Shown here: piece by piece, positions 15,966 through 17,273 of the stretch | How positions within the stretch are numbered: position 1 is the first letter of the stretch | Layout of the letters: each line of letters starts with the position of its first letter | Source of the DNA: Spartobacteria bacterium UBA5019 | GTDB lineage: Bacteria; Verrucomicrobiota; Verrucomicrobiia; Chthoniobacterales; Terrimicrobiaceae | Direction: 5' to 3' | NCBI GenBank assembly: GCA_002396485.1 | Contig: DGXZ01000028.1 | Location: 19,816 to 37,088 of the forward strand | DNA length: 17,273 nucleotides | Made by a program: the position numbers and the translations under genes | Notes under the pieces: model-generated | The model's database searches: none | The model's input: the letters and a program-made list of their open reading frames with translations, nothing else | What the model was told of the DNA's origin: nothing

Positions 15966-15999
15966 GTTTTCTCAATTCAAAATTCACCCTTCTCAATTC
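15961..15999. repeat. Inverted repeat, right arm, of the S23 cassette
   Basis: This arm runs from CTCATG (15961-15966, containing the S23 start codon) outward to CTTCTCAATTC (15989-15999). Read on the minus strand it begins GAATTGAGAAG, contains a second GAATTGAGAAAA, and ends CATGAG, parallel to the left arm over 39-40 nt. It serves as the leader of the S23 gene. Confidence 0.72.
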
Positions 16000-16008
16000 C
16001 CCGAAGAC

Positions 16009-16021
16009 TGTTGCCCAGTTG
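16009..16021. repeat. 13-bp echo of the hsdM start, outside the S23 cassette
   Basis: TGTTGCCCAGTTG here is identical to 15553-15565, which encodes Q-L-G-N-T at the start of hsdM. The two copies lie in the same orientation and bracket the S23 inverted repeats. It could be a target-site duplication or the relic of a further hsdM copy; the flanks beyond it no longer match. Confidence 0.65.
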
Positions 16022-16090
16022 TTTTTTGATTGGTGTCGGTCATTGGGGAAATCTGCTTTGGTTAGGGTGCCTCGGCGCATCTCGTCTGGC

Positions 16091-16115
16091 AGTTGCCGAG
16101 GAATCCTCGGCAACT
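16091..16115. repeat. Perfect 12-bp palindrome between dinD and the S23 gene
   Basis: AGTTGCCGAGGA (16091-16102) and TCCTCGGCAACT (16104-16115) are exact reverse complements around a single A. It could form a strong hairpin downstream of dinD, but no T run follows on the minus strand, so classical intrinsic termination is doubtful. A repeat of REP type is an alternative. Confidence 0.65.
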
Positions 16116-16142
16116 CGCTTCCGCCGCAGCTCGATTTGAGTA

Positions 16143-16159
16143 GTCAAGGATTACTTGAC
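16143..16159. other. Small hairpin after dinD
   Basis: GTCAAG (16143-16148) pairs with CTTGAC (16154-16159) around GATTA. It is the nearest stem-loop behind the dinD stop (16214-16216). Six base pairs without a T tract make a terminator role weak. Confidence 0.3.
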
Positions 16160-16213
16160 CACTGCCGCCCAGATAGAGCCCCTGACCACAATATGAATTA
16201 AAAATCACGTCGC

Positions 16214-17080
16214 TCATTCTTCGGGTGTTGGCTTCGGCAAACGTCCAGCCTGTTTCTCCAGCTTCTTCTCGTCGGCTTTGACGCGGCGCTCCAGTTTCTT
16301 GATGTCCTCCTCGGGTGGCAGGGCTTCCGGTTTGATGCCGCGCTGACCAAGCATTTGGCGAACGCTGGTGTTGTTCTGCACATGCTCCTTCGTGATGGCG
16401 GGCTCGCCGCGCAGGTCTGCCTGCTGCACGTTGTGGTTCGTCATCTCCGTCGCCAGACTCTTGGCGGCAATCGTCAGCGTTGGCAAAAAGTCCGCCAGCG
16501 GGCGGGACTGGGTGATGCCGAACTTGTCCTTCATCGCCTGCGTGGCGTGCCCGCCGAAGAGGGCGGCATCGCCTTTGGAGCGGATGCGCCCGAAGCCCGC
16601 ATCATCCACGCCGCGCTCGAAGATGTTGTCGGAAAGCGCCTTCTCGGAGGCTCGCAGCTTTTCGCGGGCTTCCAGCCGATGGAGCAAGTGCAGGCGTTCC
16701 TCAATCAGCTCCAGCTTGCGGGTCTGGACGGCAAAGTAACTCTGGGCAAAGGCGATCGGCTCTTTGCGCGGGTCGCCGTTCTGGGCGATCAGGTAGCACG
16801 CATAGCGGGTGAGCATGAAATCCTCGATCTCACGCTGTCCGCCCTTCCCGAGGACGATCATTTTCGTGACGCCACGAAAATGATGCCCGACCTCGTAACC
16901 CGTTGTTTTGCAGGACTCGATGGCGCGCTGGATGGCGGTCAGGAAGTTCTCCCAGCGGGCGTAGCCGAGCGGTTCCTGCAAATCCCGGGCAAACCAGAAC
17001 TCCAGATCGGTCGCTTCCGGGTGAGTTTGGGCCAGCGAGTCGAACTGGCTTTGCATCTGAAGAATGAGTTCCTTGTTCAT
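16214..17080 (-). CDS. dinD: DinD family DNA-damage-inducible protein
   Basis: A 288-residue protein of the DinD family, close to the 274 residues of the Escherichia coli protein, which is SOS-induced and reported to act on RecA filaments. The N-terminal BRO/KilA-like region reads FWFARDLQEPLGYARWENFLTAIQRA. Family-wide segments follow: RYACYLIAQNGDPRKEPIAFAQSYFAVQTRK (the strongest match), a GIRSKGD-like region (GFGRIRSKGDAALFGG), and a C-terminal charged helix after NNTSVRQMLGQRG. I chose the ATG at 17078-17080; the open frame beyond it is the truncated hsdM read out of frame. It follows that hsdM fragment by 4 bp, with no SOS box visible between, so expression probably depends on the hsdM leader. 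DinD genes are common passengers in type I restriction loci. Confidence 0.9.
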   Translation of the reverse strand: MNKELILQMQSQFDSLAQTHPEATDLEFWFARDLQEPLGYARWENFLTAIQRAIESCKTTGYEVGHHFRGVTKMIVLGKGGQREIEDFMLTRYACYLIAQNGDPRKEPIAFAQSYFAVQTRKLELIEERLHLLHRLEAREKLRASEKALSDNIFERGVDDAGFGRIRSKGDAALFGGHATQAMKDKFGITQSRPLADFLPTLTIAAKSLATEMTNHNVQQADLRGEPAITKEHVQNNTSVRQMLGQRGIKPEALPPEEDIKKLERRVKADEKKLEKQAGRLPKPTPEE

Positions 17081-17084
17081 GATT

Positions 17085-17234
17085 CTATGCCGAGGTGGTG
17101 CGTGCCGTCTCGTAGTTGTCGGAGAGGTAGCGCAGGAAGAGGAAGGATAGCATGTAGTCGCGGAAGTCGTCCGCATCCATGGCCCCGCGCAGTTGGTCGG
17201 CGATGCTCCAGAGGGTGTTGCCTAGTTGAGTCAT
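17085..17234 (-). pseudogene. Truncated second copy of hsdM (49 codons)
   Basis: The frame starts at an ATG (17232-17234) and reads the first 44 residues of hsdM identically (MTQLGNTLWSIADQLRGAMD through NYETA). It then reads five unrelated residues (RTTSA) to a TAG at 17085-17087. The homology ends abruptly at 17104. The dinD start follows after 4 nt, so this short frame may now act as a leader peptide gene whose translation helps that of dinD. The upstream leader is the same as that of the full hsdM. Confidence 0.85.
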
Positions 17235-17273
17235 AGAATTGAGAAGTGAGAAATGAGAAATGAGAAATTCATG
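17104..17273. repeat. Direct repeat copy B (truncated hsdM 5' end plus leader), cut by the window edge
   Basis: This matches 15441-15610 at 164 of 170 positions. It ends at the last base of the window within the S23-type inverted-repeat arm (17236-17273 matches 15573-15610 with one substitution). The repeat may continue, in which case another S23 gene would lie just outside. Confidence 0.92.

Noticed and set aside
16355..17236. 293-codon plus-strand frame opposite dinD
   Set aside because: dinD has clear family conservation in the minus frame; the plus frame has no recognisable content.
1..17273. tRNA, rRNA or riboswitch genes
   Set aside because: I recognised no cloverleaf, CCA-end, rRNA core or known riboswitch consensus in the gaps; reading by eye cannot exclude small RNAs.

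Overview
The window looks like a chromosomal segment of a Gram-negative bacterium, moderately GC-rich. I lean to the PVC group, probably Verrucomicrobiota. The reasons are a predicted lipoprotein, a STAS protein and SpoIIE-type phosphatase next to heat-shock genes, a large TerB/FHA-like/ABCG fusion, a four-helix-bundle S23 gene, and few Shine-Dalgarno motifs. This is an inference from gene content; no rRNA or marker gene is present to settle it.

Left part (1-4124): a surface-polysaccharide or glycoconjugate block. It holds the C-terminal end of a probable membrane glycosyltransferase (+), a GT4 glycosyltransferase and a PAPS-dependent-type sulfotransferase on the minus strand, and a divergent GT-C-type membrane protein (+). 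Middle left (4128-8348): a 1222-residue ABCG-type half transporter (-) carrying an N-terminal TerB-like domain and FHA-like beta modules, divergent from a small lipoprotein gene 30 bp away.

Middle (8356-13488): a tightly packed plus-strand run made of a STAS anti-anti-sigma-type protein, a GAF + PP2C/SpoIIE phosphatase, grpE, dnaJ, and a bifunctional NAD(P)HX epimerase/dehydratase. The last four genes overlap by 4 bp or lie 4 bp apart. This suggests co-expression of a partner-switching pair with chaperone cofactors and a metabolite-repair enzyme. No anti-sigma kinase, dnaK or hrcA is in the window.

Right part (13460-17273): a degraded, rearranged accessory region. It holds the N-terminal remnant of a sodium:alanine symporter, a 118-bp inverted-repeat segment with an internal palindrome, and a type I methyltransferase gene (hsdM). 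hsdM has an in-frame TAA that cuts off a recognisable 25-residue C-terminal tail. Next come an S23 four-helix-bundle gene framed by about 39-nt inverted repeats that reach exactly to its start and stop codons, a dinD gene, and a second, truncated copy of the hsdM 5' end. The two hsdM 5' ends form a direct repeat of at least 170 bp (164/170 identical), 1663 bp apart, and the second copy runs off the window. No hsdS or hsdR is visible. The S23 'gene cassette' and the hsdM duplication are the most interesting structures here.
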